Shown: positions 1 to 9,128, counted from the stretch's first letter. The stretch is 64,000 nt of DNA from an uncultured Ruminococcus sp. (GCA_905202255.1 CAJKRH010000003.1:11382-75381); one strand, 5' to 3'. Notes: generated by a model from the letters alone, not told the origin. Numbers and translations: made by a program.

Positions 1-768
1 GGTGGTATCTGTAAAGGCGTTGCGCAAGCCGTTTGTTATCAGCCGGTGTGCTTCGTCATTTGCAACGAGACGCGGCCATACATATGAGTTCCATGCGCCC
101 ATCATCTTGAGTATCGTTATGGAGATGAGCGTCGGAAGAGAAAGCGGTATCATTACCTTCCAAAGATATTTGATATCGCTTGTGCCGTCCACCTTGGCGG
201 CGAGATAAAGCTCGTTTGGTATCTGCAAAAAGTTCTGACGGAGCAGGTAGATGTAGAATACGCTGACGAGGAAAGGAATAATCAGAACTTTATAGGTTTT
301 CATCCAGCCGAGTGAAGCCACCGTGCTGTAGTTGGTTATCGTAAAAAGCTCGCCCGGAATCATCATCGTGGCAAGGAGCGCGGCAAAAAGCGTATTTTTG
401 CCTTTGAATTCCAGTCTTGCAAAAGCAAATGCCGAGAGCACCGTTATCACAAGCGAAAGCACCGTGGAAACGATACCGACATATGCGGTATTGAGAAAGA
501 GTCTTCCGAGACTTGCCGATTCAAAAGCCGTCTTGTAGTTTGAGAAAAGCATACTGCGCGGCCACATCGTCGGAACATTGAGGCGGTATTCATCAAGGCT
601 CTTCACTGACGAGATGAGCATCCAGTAAAACGGGAAAAGCACGAATATCGCAACACATATAAGGAAAGCGTATATGAGAAACATGACGAGAATCTTCATT
701 ATGCGCTGTTTTACCGAAACCTGCTGCAAATCTTTTTCATGCATGGTAGAGGTTTTTGTCTTGTCCAT
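1..768 (-). CDS. Sugar ABC transporter permease, MalG/CUT1 type (C-terminus cut by window edge)
   Basis: This inner-membrane permease is one of the two transmembrane subunits of a CUT1 carbohydrate importer. Reading leftwards from an ATG at 768, preceded by AGGAGG, the frame is open for 256 codons to the window edge. It shows an N-terminal cytoplasmic stretch, hydrophobic helices (first near residues 25-45), and the EAA coupling loop AAKVDGTSDIKYLWKVMIPL near residue 200, which docks on the ATPase. It begins 12 bp after the second permease at 781-1734, so it is the third gene of a transporter operon. The solute-binding protein is not seen and probably lies beyond the left edge. Substrate is unknown; nearby rhamnosidases suggest plant-derived sugars, which is inference only. 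Confidence 0.9.
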   Translation of the reverse strand, partial: MDKTKTSTMHEKDLQQVSVKQRIMKILVMFLIYAFLICVAIFVLFPFYWMLISSVKSLDEYRLNVPTMWPRSMLFSNYKTAFESASLGRLFLNTAYVGIVSTVLSLVITVLSAFAFARLEFKGKNTLFAALLATMMIPGELFTITNYSTVASLGWMKTYKVLIIPFLVSVFYIYLLRQNFLQIPNELYLAAKVDGTSDIKYLWKVMIPLSLPTLISITILKMMGAWNSYVWPRLVANDEAHRLITNGLRNAFTDTT

Positions 769-780
769 ACAGCCGCCTCC

Positions 781-1734
781 TTAATAATGAACTTTTTTCT
801 TGCTGACATAGAGATTTATCAGTGTGACAACAAGAATTATGCCGAAAAGAATGAGTGCGGCGGCGCTTGCCTGACCCTGCTTGCTTCGCTCGAGAGACTC
901 GTAAATGTATCCAACCATCGTATTGAGTCTGCCAGGGTCATGCACGGGACCGAGCTTCTCACCGAATATACCAACGATGCTCGTATATTCCTTGAATCCG
1001 CCGATGAAGCCCGTTATTACAACATAAGCTATCATCGGAGAAAGGAGCGGCACGGTTATTCTCGAGAAAATTCTTATTCTCGAAGTGCCGTCTACTCTTG
1101 CGGCGTCATAATACTGCTTGTTTACGCTCTGGAGTCCGCCGAGGAGTATCAGAATCTTGAAAGGAAGCGCATTCCATACGATATATATAACCATTACAGC
1201 TATATTCGCCCCGTATGTCGAGCCGCTGTTTATCCAGCTTATCGGAGTACCACCGAAAAACTCTATAACATTATTCACTATTCCGACGCTTGTTATGAGG
1301 CTTGCCTCGGAATTTACGGAGCCTACAATATTTCCTATTACATTGAACATAGCGGCAAATACCATGCCTATCGCTATGGAGTTTGTGACATAAGGAAGGA
1401 AGAATATCGTCTGCAGAGGCTTCTGCAGGAATTTGATAGAATTAAGGCAGACGGCTATTATCAACGCCAAAAAAGTGGAAATCGGAACGGTAAGAATACA
1501 GAGAAGCGCGGTATTTTTCAGGCACTGCAGGAAGTTGCCGTATTTGACAACCTTAGCAAAATTCCCGAATCCGATTTTGAAGGTAGCGCCTCCTATGGCT
1601 GCGAGTCCGTTATAGTTCTCGAGAAAAGCCATGCGAACCGTATTTATTATAGGCCAAACCGTAAATACGAGCAAAAGGACTATCGCAGGAGAGAGATACA
1701 GCCACGCCTTCCATTGCTGTTTACTTTCAACCAT
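781..1734 (-). CDS. Sugar ABC transporter permease, MalF/CUT1 type
   Basis: This is the partner permease of the CUT1 sugar importer, 317 residues, the usual length for MalF-like proteins without a large periplasmic loop. The N-terminus (WLYLSPAIVLLLVFTVWP) is typical of the family. About six membrane segments are visible, and the EAA loop (YYDAARVDGTSRIRIFSRIT, about residues 215-235) contacts the ATPase. Translation is probably coupled to the upstream ATPase gene: the ATG at 1734 follows its stop at once, and a GAGG lies in that gene's last codons. The downstream gene is the second permease. Substrate cannot be read from the sequence. Confidence 0.93.
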   Translation of the reverse strand: MVESKQQWKAWLYLSPAIVLLLVFTVWPIINTVRMAFLENYNGLAAIGGATFKIGFGNFAKVVKYGNFLQCLKNTALLCILTVPISTFLALIIAVCLNSIKFLQKPLQTIFFLPYVTNSIAIGMVFAAMFNVIGNIVGSVNSEASLITSVGIVNNVIEFFGGTPISWINSGSTYGANIAVMVIYIVWNALPFKILILLGGLQSVNKQYYDAARVDGTSRIRIFSRITVPLLSPMIAYVVITGFIGGFKEYTSIVGIFGEKLGPVHDPGRLNTMVGYIYESLERSKQGQASAAALILFGIILVVTLINLYVSKKKVHY

Positions 1735-1736
1735 AA

Positions 1737-2840
1737 TTATTTTACCTCAAAATAAATTCTTTCTTCGGTTTCTTTATCAAAAATAAATGTTTTGTTCAGC
1801 TTCAGATTGTAGCGAACCATTTCGGCTGTAGCATCTATCTTATAGTCCGAATTTATTATGGAGCGGATTACGGGATTGCACGAGAATGTGTTTGTGGAAA
1901 CGATGCTGACATCGCGTCCCATTACCTCAACGCTCGAAAGCTTGCAGCAGAGTGCGCCCTTTTCGTCGGGAATAAAACCCTCGGGACGGATAGCGACATA
2001 AACTTCCCTGTCATCAAGCCCGGGTACGGAAAGAACGGCATCCTCACCTATGTAAAGCTTGCCTGCGGAGATTCTGCCTTCGAGAACATTTATCGGAGGA
2101 GTTCCGAGAAACTTCGCAACAAAGAGGTTCACGGGATTGTCATATACCTCCTGCGGAGCGCCTACCTGCTGGATAACGCCGAGCTTCATGACGACTATCA
2201 TATCGGAGATGCTCATCGCTTCCTCCTGGTCGTGCGTTACGAATACCGTCGTAATCTTCGTTTCGCGCTGGATGCGGCGGATTTCCTCTCTCGTCTGGAG
2301 ACGCAGACGCGCGTCAAGGTTAGAGAGCGGCTCGTCAAGCAGGAGCACTCTCGGCATCTTTACGAGTGCGCGGGCAATGGCAACTCTCTGCTGCTGACCG
2401 CCCGAAAGTTCACTCGGCTTTCTGTCCATGAGATTGTCTATCTGGACAAGTTTAGCCGCCTCGTATGCGCGTTCAAGCATGGTTTCCTTGTCAAGCTTGT
2501 CAGCACCCTTGAGGTTCTGCAGCGGGAAAAGAATATTCTGCTTTACAGTCATATGCGGATAGAGCGCATAGTTCTGGAAAACGAGACCGACGCCTCTGTT
2601 TTCGGGAGAAAGGTCGGTGACATCGTCCTCACCGAAGAAGATTTTGCCGCTTGTCGGCTTCTGAAGTCCGCATATCATATAGAGTGTTGTGCTCTTTCCG
2701 CAGCCGGAGGGTCCGAGAAGACCGACAAGTTTGCCGTCCGGTATGGTGAAGTTGAAATCGCTCACCGCAACGACCTTGTCACCCGACTTCTTGTTTCGGC
2801 TCGGGAAGATTTTTGTCAGATTCTGAAGTTCTACTTTCAT
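1737..2840 (-). CDS. Sugar ABC transporter ATPase, MsmX/UgpC type
   Basis: This is the cytoplasmic ATPase that energises the CUT1 permeases encoded next to it. Walker A is GPSGCGKSTT, the signature is ELSGGQQQRVAIARAL, Walker B is VLLLDEPLSNLDA and the H-loop is VFVTHDQEEA. The C-terminal part (about residues 240-367) is the TOBE/regulatory domain usual in this family. I start at 2840 (MKVELQNL) because AAGGAAAGG lies just upstream; a longer frame from 2873 lacks a ribosome site. The product is 367 residues, normal for MsmX. First visible gene of a three-gene operon. Confidence 0.93.
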   Translation of the reverse strand: MKVELQNLTKIFPSRNKKSGDKVVAVSDFNFTIPDGKLVGLLGPSGCGKSTTLYMICGLQKPTSGKIFFGEDDVTDLSPENRGVGLVFQNYALYPHMTVKQNILFPLQNLKGADKLDKETMLERAYEAAKLVQIDNLMDRKPSELSGGQQQRVAIARALVKMPRVLLLDEPLSNLDARLRLQTREEIRRIQRETKITTVFVTHDQEEAMSISDMIVVMKLGVIQQVGAPQEVYDNPVNLFVAKFLGTPPINVLEGRISAGKLYIGEDAVLSVPGLDDREVYVAIRPEGFIPDEKGALCCKLSSVEVMGRDVSIVSTNTFSCNPVIRSIINSDYKIDATAEMVRYNLKLNKTFIFDKETEERIYFEVK

Positions 2841-3064
2841 ATAAAATCCTTTCCTTAGGTTTAATATACTCATTTAATCGTCTGCATATTTTTTCACATT
2901 TCATTAACAGCGGGAACAAAATCCGGCTTTTGACATGACGAAACGACGCACAGAGTGCGCCTTTCGTGATTTATTTACAGTAGATTACCAGCCTGCTCCA
3001 TTTTGCCCTGCTCCCATGTCATATGCTTATTTGTATTGCTTTTGTCGGTAAAACGGTGCGCCGC

Positions 3065-3817
3065 TCAGTATGGCGATTTTCCCACTGATTCGGCATGAAT
3101 TTTCTTTTCGTATTCTATGAGTTCGCTCTCGGAATCAAAGATTCTCTGGCTCGCCATATCTATTACAACCGTATCGGAAATCAAATCGTGAATAAGCGAA
3201 TTATTGCTCGTAGCAGCCAGCAAAATCAGCTGGAGAAGCAGGATAAGCCCGAGGACCACAGGTCCGATAATGCCTATGCTGCCGAAATATATCATTATTA
3301 TAATAAGCACGGGAATCATCGTTTCTATCGTGTATTTCCCGAGCACGGCGCGGATAAAGAGCGCCACGGTTTTTATTTTTATGCCGCCTGTCATCATTAC
3401 GCCGATGCCGAAAACTTTTTTGCCGACGGTCTGTCCGTTTTTGAGAATCAAAGGGATGACGAATTCGCCTATCATCACTCCCGAAAATATACCGAGCGAT
3501 GTTATCACGAGGGTCAGGTTTATGACACGGCTGTACGCCTTTATCGCTTCTTCATCCTGCGATATGGCTTTGTCCGCCTCTTCGTATCGCTTTATTTCCT
3601 CTTCCGTGAGCGAATCAATGCTTTTTGTCCTGTCTATGCCGTATTTTTCTTCGTATTCGGCATAGATTTCGCTGAGCCTGTCGTTTGCCTTGTCATAGCC
3701 TGTGATAAGCGAAATGAGAGCAGCCATTCCGACGGCTATGGTGGCTATAAGAATAAAATCAAGGAGAGCGGCGGCAAATCTTTTCCATATACTTGCTTTC
3801 TGTATATCGTTTATCAT
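3065..3817 (-). CDS. RDD family membrane protein
   Basis: This 250-residue membrane protein has the RDD-domain pattern: an Arg near the start of the first helix (WKRFAAALLDFILI), Asp residues at its end, and later hydrophobic segments with NGQTVGKKVFGIGV, a typical RDD loop. A charged, Glu/Lys-rich insert of about 60 residues (from residue 45) lies between helices 1 and 2, longer than in minimal RDD proteins. The start at 3817 is chosen because AAAGGAG precedes it. The gene has its own promoter and stands alone. Function is unknown; RDD proteins have been linked to ion or Na+/H+ transport, but nothing here decides it. Confidence 0.75.
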   Translation of the reverse strand: MINDIQKASIWKRFAAALLDFILIATIAVGMAALISLITGYDKANDRLSEIYAEYEEKYGIDRTKSIDSLTEEEIKRYEEADKAISQDEEAIKAYSRVINLTLVITSLGIFSGVMIGEFVIPLILKNGQTVGKKVFGIGVMMTGGIKIKTVALFIRAVLGKYTIETMIPVLIIIMIYFGSIGIIGPVVLGLILLLQLILLAATSNNSLIHDLISDTVVIDMASQRIFDSESELIEYEKKIHAESVGKSPY

Positions 3818-3858
3818 GCCGCCGCTTCTCCTTTTTAACAAACTGTCTACTTATATAA

Positions 3859-3887
3859 ATAATAACACTTATTCTAATTTTAGTCAA
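3859..3887 (-). promoter_or_regulatory. Sigma-A-type promoter of the RDD gene
   Basis: On the minus strand, TTGACT (3882-3887) and TATTAT (3859-3864) are separated by 17 bp, about 40 bp upstream of the chosen start. The pattern is near consensus. Confidence 0.7.
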
Positions 3888-3967
3888 CATATTTGAGCTA
3901 TCTTTGTCAATTTTGGCAAAATAGCCAAATTTTCGAGCTGTAAATACTGCACCTGATACAACAAGCA

Positions 3968-4672
3968 TTACAGAAATTCCGTTATATCGGCAAGCTCTGA
4001 AACCACAAAATCGGCAATTTCCGGAGATACGGAACACCTGTTTTTATTATAGTAACATGTTTTCATTCCGTATTCCTTGCCGCCGGCTATGTCGGATGAG
4101 AGAGAATCTCCTATAATAATAGTTTCGTGCGGCAATATCAATTTTCCGCTTCTTCCGTTCTTTCCGTTCAGATGCGAAAACGCATAATCAAAAAATCCGT
4201 GCGACGGTTTCGATACACCCACCTGCTCGGAAATAAATATATAATCAAAATATTTTGCCATGTCTGCAAGTTCCAGCCGATGCATTTGCTGAAGAAAAGG
4301 ACCGTTGCTTGCGGCGCAGACGATATATTTTTCCGAGAGATATTTCAAAAGCTCATATGCGCCGTTTTCCGGTATCGCGCTTTCGTTCAGTGCTTTGCGG
4401 AAGTAATCTTCAAATACCGTTCCGTCAAAATCTATTCCGAGAGCTTCGAAAATTTTGTTCCATCTGACATTTTCAAGCTCGGCGAAAGTAAGTTCTCCTC
4501 TTTCTATCTCTTTCCAAAGCGCGTTGTTTTTTCTCGTGAAAACATCATACATATACGGCTCATAACGCTTCAATGAAAAAATCTCAAATCCGCTTTTCAT
4601 AGTTTGTCTGACATACCCGTCAAAATCAAGAAGCGTATTGTCAATGTCGATAAATACAGCTTTTATTTCCAT
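3968..4672 (-). CDS. HAD-family hydrolase, YjjG/YfnB-like nucleotidase
   Basis: This 234-residue cytoplasmic phosphatase has all four HAD motifs: DIDNTLLDF (nucleophile Asp9, acid Asp11), the Ser/Thr motif in AASNGP, the motif III Lys in GVSKPSHGFF, and the acidic motif IV GDSLSSDIAGG. A helical cap follows motif I. The order and the wording of motifs I and IV match the YjjG/YfnB branch, whose members dephosphorylate pyrimidine nucleoside monophosphates and clear non-canonical nucleotides. The exact substrate is inferred. ATG at 4672 follows AAAAGGAAAA. It is transcribed alone from a strong promoter. Confidence 0.85.
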   Translation of the reverse strand: MEIKAVFIDIDNTLLDFDGYVRQTMKSGFEIFSLKRYEPYMYDVFTRKNNALWKEIERGELTFAELENVRWNKIFEALGIDFDGTVFEDYFRKALNESAIPENGAYELLKYLSEKYIVCAASNGPFLQQMHRLELADMAKYFDYIFISEQVGVSKPSHGFFDYAFSHLNGKNGRSGKLILPHETIIIGDSLSSDIAGGKEYGMKTCYYNKNRCSVSPEIADFVVSELADITEFL

Positions 4673-4713
4673 GCTATTTTCCTTTTAATCCGTAATTTTC
4701 AGTCTCTTTTTAA

Positions 4714-4742
4714 ATTATACACCGACTTTTTCATTATGTCAA
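4714..4742 (-). promoter_or_regulatory. Promoter of the HAD hydrolase gene
   Basis: TTGACA (4737-4742) and TATAAT (4714-4719) on the minus strand with a 17-bp spacer. Both boxes are perfect consensus. Confidence 0.8.
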
Positions 4743-4803
4743 TACGGCTGATACGGCTGACACCGTAACAGAAAAAATTCCTTGCGAAATTTCTGTTTTG
4801 ATG

Positions 4804-4832
4804 TTGACAAATGCGCTCAGACATGGTATCCT
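4804..4832 (+). promoter_or_regulatory. Promoter of the ABC/DUF1854/DarA operon
   Basis: TTGACA (4804-4809), 17-bp spacer, TATCCT (4827-4832), about 50 bp before the ABC gene start. The -35 is perfect and the -10 is weak. Confidence 0.6.
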
Positions 4833-4880
4833 ACAGAAAATTTATTAAAAACGGGAACGGAAAACGAGAGGAAAAGGATT

Positions 4881-7151
4881 ATGGATTTTGCTTTACCGTT
4901 GGAAAATAAAAAAATATCTGACAGCTCATTGGAAACAAAAATACGCGAAATGCTCGATGAAAACGAACGCGAGCTTTTCAGGATAGTGACAGACCTGCTT
5001 CCCTGCGGAAATTACGGTCAGTCGCTTGCAGAGTTTACCGACCGCAGGATAATAACCGCCCATCGCGAGGACGGCGGCGATATCGTCTGCGATACTGTAC
5101 CGTACAGTGATGTGGACAGCCTCACGATAAAGCGCATGTACGGAAACGCTTTTCTGCTCGCCGTCAAGAAAAGCGGCGAAAAAACACAGATAGCGCGCGC
5201 CACATATGCGGTGACGGCTCTTTTCAATTCCGCTGTGCTTTTCATGGACAAGATAAACTCGGAAATGCCGACTGATGAAGCCATGGAAAGCGTAATTTCC
5301 GCATACAGGAGCTTCTGCACCGTTTGCCCGAAATGCGGCAGAAATCTCGTCCGCCCCGGAGCCGACTGTCTCAACTGCGCCTCCAAGGGCAAGCTTGTAT
5401 CGAAGCTTGTGAAATATGTCAGACCCGAGTTTAAAATCATCTGCATATCGGTCATCATGTCCGTGGTAATAACGGCGCTGAGCCTTGTGCCGCCGTATAT
5501 CACGAAGATGCTCGTCGACGATGTCATCCCGAGTAAAAACAGGCAGGCGCTCTATATAATTGTCGCGTTTCTGCTCGGAACATACATAATTCAGTATCTG
5601 CTCGGCGCCATCCGCGGAACACTTCTCCGTCGTGCAGGCGACAGTATCGTTGCCGACCTGCGAAACGATGTTTTTGAAAAGGCACAACACCTTCCGATGA
5701 AGTTTTACGACAAAACCTCCACAGGCTCCGTCATAAACAGAATCAGTAACGATACAAGCAATCTTCAGGCGTTCATCCTGCGTATCACCCAGGATGTCAT
5801 AACACAGCTTTTCCTGCTCGTCGGCATAGTCATAATAATGATAACAATGAACTGGAAGCTTTCGCTTCTCTCGCTTATTCCGGTTCCGTTTGTTGTATAT
5901 GCCTCCCGCAAATTCGGACGGAAAATCCGCCCGTTCTACAGACGAATCTGGAGAAAATGGACGGCGGTTTCCTCTGTGCTCACCGACTCTATCCCGTGCA
6001 TACGCGTAGTAAAAGCATTTTCGGGTGAAAAACGCGCCTCAAAGCGCCTCGAAAAGCAGAATAACGAATGGTTCAGGGTGAGTGTGCGCGCAGGTAAAAT
6101 GTCCAGCATATTCTCGTCGCTCATTTCATTTGTCGTTGTCTGCGGCTCGCTCATAATATGGGATGTAGGCGGCTTGCAGGTTATAAACGGAAGTCCCGAT
6201 ATCTCCCTCGGTCTGCTCGTGTCGTTCATTTCATATACTTCTATGTTCTACGGACCCGTAAACTTTTTTGCGGGACTAAACGACTCGTATCAGAGCGCAC
6301 TTACCTCTGCGGAGCGTGTAATGGATATTCTCGATGCCGAGCCAGAGCATGACGACGGAAAAGGCAATATGCCCGACCATATAAGCGGCAAGGTGGAATT
6401 CCGCCATGTAAGCTTCTCTTTCGATAAGACGAAGAATGTTCTCTCCGATATAAACCTCACGATAGAACCCGGCGAAGCCGTCGGCATCGTCGGAACGACA
6501 GGCTCGGGCAAAACAACGCTGATAAACCTCTTCATGCGCTTCTATGACAACTACGACGGTCAGATTCTGCTCGACGGCAGAGATATCAAGACAATAGACA
6601 TGAGCTATTTCAGAACAAAGATAGGCTATGTTCAGCAGGAAGCGATGATGTTCTCCGATACTATTTTCAATAATATCGCATATGCCAAGCCAAATGCCAC
6701 GATAGAAGAAGTGCTGATGGCAGCCGATATAGCAAATGCGCATGAATTTATCCTGCGCCATCCCGATGCATACGATACCATCCTCGGTGAGCGCGGTGTC
6801 GGTCTCTCGGGCGGCGAACGCCAACGAATATCCATTGCCCGCGCGATACTCAACAATCCGAGCGTGCTTATCTTCGATGAGGCGACAAGTGCCGTCGACT
6901 CCGAAACGGAAAAGCTCATTCAGGATGCGATAAACAACCTCGTAAAGGGCAGAACTACACTCATGATAGCGCACCGGCTCTCCACACTGAAGCAGGCGGA
7001 CAAGATAGTCGTCATCGACAAGGGCAGAATCGCGGAATTCGGCACACCGGATGAGCTGATGGCAAAGCAGGGCAAGTATTACAGGCTTGTGAAAATCCAG
7101 TCTATGGCGGATCAGGTAAAGCTCGATAAAGAAAAAGAGCATCTCGAATAA
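4881..7151 (+). CDS. ABC exporter with extra N-terminal domain and Cys4 zinc ribbon
   Basis: This 756-residue membrane exporter carries fused transmembrane and ATPase domains. Residues 1 to about 140 form an extra soluble domain of alternating strands (DRRIITA, DTVPYSDVDSL), perhaps PH-like. It is followed by a Cys4 ribbon CxxCG-x9-CLNC (Cys149, 152, 163, 166) and then six membrane helices (about 185-460). The ATPase domain has Walker A GTTGSGKTT, signature LSGGERQRISIARAI, Walker B VLIFDEATSAVD and H-loop IAHRLS, so it should hydrolyse ATP as a homodimer. ATG at 4881 follows GAGGAAAAGGA; the longer frame from 4782 would begin upstream of the promoter. The next gene encodes DUF1854, a known partner of such exporters. 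Cargo is unknown; in some proteobacteria the pair is found in cyanophycin loci, but no cyanophycin gene is seen here. Confidence 0.85.
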   Translation: MDFALPLENKKISDSSLETKIREMLDENERELFRIVTDLLPCGNYGQSLAEFTDRRIITAHREDGGDIVCDTVPYSDVDSLTIKRMYGNAFLLAVKKSGEKTQIARATYAVTALFNSAVLFMDKINSEMPTDEAMESVISAYRSFCTVCPKCGRNLVRPGADCLNCASKGKLVSKLVKYVRPEFKIICISVIMSVVITALSLVPPYITKMLVDDVIPSKNRQALYIIVAFLLGTYIIQYLLGAIRGTLLRRAGDSIVADLRNDVFEKAQHLPMKFYDKTSTGSVINRISNDTSNLQAFILRITQDVITQLFLLVGIVIIMITMNWKLSLLSLIPVPFVVYASRKFGRKIRPFYRRIWRKWTAVSSVLTDSIPCIRVVKAFSGEKRASKRLEKQNNEWFRVSVRAGKMSSIFSSLISFVVVCGSLIIWDVGGLQVINGSPDISLGLLVSFISYTSMFYGPVNFFAGLNDSYQSALTSAERVMDILDAEPEHDDGKGNMPDHISGKVEFRHVSFSFDKTKNVLSDINLTIEPGEAVGIVGTTGSGKTTLINLFMRFYDNYDGQILLDGRDIKTIDMSYFRTKIGYVQQEAMMFSDTIFNNIAYAKPNATIEEVLMAADIANAHEFILRHPDAYDTILGERGVGLSGGERQRISIARAILNNPSVLIFDEATSAVDSETEKLIQDAINNLVKGRTTLMIAHRLSTLKQADKIVVIDKGRIAEFGTPDELMAKQGKYYRLVKIQSMADQVKLDKEKEHLE

Positions 7152-7165
7152 GGAGGTCGGCGGAA

Positions 7166-7654
7166 ATGATAGGATTTTTTATAAACGGCGATGAAGCCCG
7201 CATTACAAAAACGGGAAATGTCTCCGTACGTCTTGAAACATATGACGGCAGATGCTTTGAAAATCTCGAGCCTCTGCGGCTTTTCCCTGTTTCGGGGATA
7301 TCGAAATACATCTCTCTTATCGATGAAAACGGCAAAGAGGTAGCTATAATACGCGATATAAACCACCTTATGCCGGAATCAAAAAAGGCAATACAGGAAT
7401 GTCTTGAATCATATTACATCGTACCGAAAATAAAGAAGATTATTTCCCGTGTGGAAAAATACGGAAACATCACTTGGACCGTGGCAACGGATCGCGGCGA
7501 ACACAGCTTCGCGATACTGAATACGAGCATCGATATAAAAACACTCTATGACGGGCGTATACTTATTCGCGATTCAAACGACAATCGCTACGAAATAGAG
7601 GATGTAAATGCACTCGATAAAGACAGTCTCAATCTTTTGAAATTTGATATGTAG
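7166..7654 (+). CDS. DUF1854 protein, partner of the upstream ABC exporter
   Basis: This 162-residue soluble protein fits my recollection of the DUF1854 pattern: an N-terminal PVSGISKYISLIDENGKEV-like strand region, then a helical part ending in VPKIKKIISRVEKYGNITWTV, then ATDRGEHSF and a C-terminal DGRILIRDSNDNRYEIEDV. It starts 14 bp after the exporter gene with AAGGAGG before the ATG, so the two are co-translated. DUF1854 genes commonly sit beside an ABC exporter. The biochemical role is not known to me; an accessory or regulatory subunit is the likely job. Confidence 0.75.
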   Translation: MIGFFINGDEARITKTGNVSVRLETYDGRCFENLEPLRLFPVSGISKYISLIDENGKEVAIIRDINHLMPESKKAIQECLESYYIVPKIKKIISRVEKYGNITWTVATDRGEHSFAILNTSIDIKTLYDGRILIRDSNDNRYEIEDVNALDKDSLNLLKFDM

Positions 7655-7664
7655 GAGGAAAAAT

Positions 7665-7991
7665 ATGAAACTTGTAATCGCGGTAATTAACAACGACGAC
7701 AGCAGAACAGCAATAACTGCACTGACGGGACGCGACTTCTTCGTAACTCAGCTTTCCACCACGGGAGGCTTTCTCATGGTGGGAAACACCACTCTGCTCA
7801 TAGGCACGGACGAACAGCGTTTGCCCGAGCTTAAGGAGATACTGAAAAAATACTGCACAACGCGCGAAAAGATTTCTCCGTCGGTAGAAGCTTTCGGCAG
7901 AGGTATGCTCAATCATTCCGTAGAAGAAAAGGTAACTATCGGCGGTGCCGTAATGTTTACTCTTTCCGTAGACGATTTTGAGAAGATATAA
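7665..7991 (+). CDS. darA: PII-like cyclic di-AMP receptor DarA (PstA)
   Basis: This 108-residue protein belongs to the PII-like DUF970 family that binds cyclic di-AMP. It shows the family start (KLVIAVINNDDS), the segment FFVTQLSTTGGFLMVGNTTLLIG, and the C-terminal GGAVMFTLSVDDFEKI, each characteristic of DarA/PstA trimers. Length is normal. ATG at 7665 is preceded by AGGAGG; the seven upstream codons of the open frame overlap the DUF1854 gene and are discarded. DarA usually lies near holB/tmk in Bacillota, so placement behind an ABC exporter and DUF1854 is unusual. Downstream effectors of DarA are unknown. Confidence 0.88.
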   Translation: MKLVIAVINNDDSRTAITALTGRDFFVTQLSTTGGFLMVGNTTLLIGTDEQRLPELKEILKKYCTTREKISPSVEAFGRGMLNHSVEEKVTIGGAVMFTLSVDDFEKI

Positions 7992-8002
7992 GAGTGCGGA
8001 AA

Positions 8003-9076
8003 ATGGAAAATTTCAATATTGACAAGTTCCCGAGAAGCATAGATGCCGGACTGTGGAAAACAGGACACCTTCAGGGCATCGCCGTTGATACGGCACACGA
8101 ATATATTTACTATGCCTTTACAACAGTACTCGTAAAGGCAAGACTCAATGGGGAAACAGTCGGCTGGGTAGGCGGACTTGCGGGTCATCTCGGGTGTATC
8201 GATTTCAATGATGAGGACGGGCGGGTTTATGCTTCGCTTGAGCTCAAGCATGATGCAATAGGTCAGGGCATCATGCAGAATACCGGAAGTAAAATAGCCG
8301 ACGAAGATGCATTCTATATTGCCATATTTGATGTAGATAAGATTACACGCCCGAATATGGATGCCGAAACCGACGGTATAATGAAGACCGTCTATCTTTC
8401 CGAGGTCGCGAGAATGTACAGTGCTGTCATGCCGGACGGAACCAAGCATGAATTTGCCTGCAGCGGCATTGACGGTACCGGCATCGGTCCGGTATTCGGA
8501 GCTCCGAAAAACAGTCCCTCCATGCTCATGGTAGCCTGCGGTATTTACGGCGATATATGCCGAGATGATAATGACTGCAATATAATCATGCAGTATGACT
8601 GGCGCAAATTCGGCGAAAAGGCAAAACCGCTCTGTCAGCTTGCACCGCACCACAGCGAGGTGAAACCGGACAAGGTCTATTTCATTTTCACCGGCAATAC
8701 GGAGTGGGGTATACAAAATCTCGAATATGACGCTTTCACCGGAGACTGGATAGCTGCTGTATATCGCGGCAAAAAGGAAAAATATCCAAACTATCCGATG
8801 TTCATAATAGACGGTGCGGCAGCTCCGTATGAAGATTATATCGCCTACGGAAGAAAGGGACTTCACCTCTCACTGAAAAAAGAGGGCGTCTTTGATGAAG
8901 CAACAGGCATATACGGCTGTCTCTTCCGAAAAGGTCAGACGGGTATTTATGCCTTCGGAAACGGGCTCTACTATATATCAAACGAATATCGTACCGAATC
9001 AAAGGAAGACGGCAGTATCATTAAGCTATACCGTCACGCCGACGACCCCTCCGATGGTTTTACCGAAATAGTATAA
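8003..9076 (+). CDS. Conserved-looking soluble protein of unknown function, possible beta-propeller
   Basis: I do not recognise the family. The 357-residue product has no signal peptide or membrane segment. It is built of short strand-turn blocks (GIAVDTAHEYIYYAF, GCIDFNDEDGRVYAS, GIQNLEYDAFTGDWIAAVY, GIYAFGNGLYYIS) that resemble blades of a beta-propeller. The N-terminal half has a conserved-looking SGIDGTGIGPVFG stretch. It begins 11 bp after darA and ends just before a strong terminator, so it is the last gene of the operon. The ATG at 8003 is preferred; a GTG at 7994 is an alternative with no better ribosome site. Confidence 0.6.
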   Translation: MENFNIDKFPRSIDAGLWKTGHLQGIAVDTAHEYIYYAFTTVLVKARLNGETVGWVGGLAGHLGCIDFNDEDGRVYASLELKHDAIGQGIMQNTGSKIADEDAFYIAIFDVDKITRPNMDAETDGIMKTVYLSEVARMYSAVMPDGTKHEFACSGIDGTGIGPVFGAPKNSPSMLMVACGIYGDICRDDNDCNIIMQYDWRKFGEKAKPLCQLAPHHSEVKPDKVYFIFTGNTEWGIQNLEYDAFTGDWIAAVYRGKKEKYPNYPMFIIDGAAAPYEDYIAYGRKGLHLSLKKEGVFDEATGIYGCLFRKGQTGIYAFGNGLYYISNEYRTESKEDGSIIKLYRHADDPSDGFTEIV

Positions 9077-9095
9077 GGTTCACCGCCATGTATGC

Positions 9096-9128
9096 AAAAA
9101 AGCTCTGCTTTCGGGCAGAGCTTTTTTT
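9096..9128. terminator. Rho-independent terminator between convergent genes
   Basis: Stem AGCTCTGC/GCAGAGCT (9101-9108 with 9115-9122) with a run of A before and T after it, so it can act on both strands. It separates the DarA operon from the GH106 gene. Confidence 0.9.

Noticed and set aside
739..1755. Plus-strand 338-residue open frame
   Set aside because: It is antisense to the clear MalF-type permease and has no family-like sequence.
2938..2972. Imperfect hairpin between the RDD and ABC ATPase genes
   Set aside because: Stem is broken and no T run follows on the minus strand, so a terminator cannot be supported.
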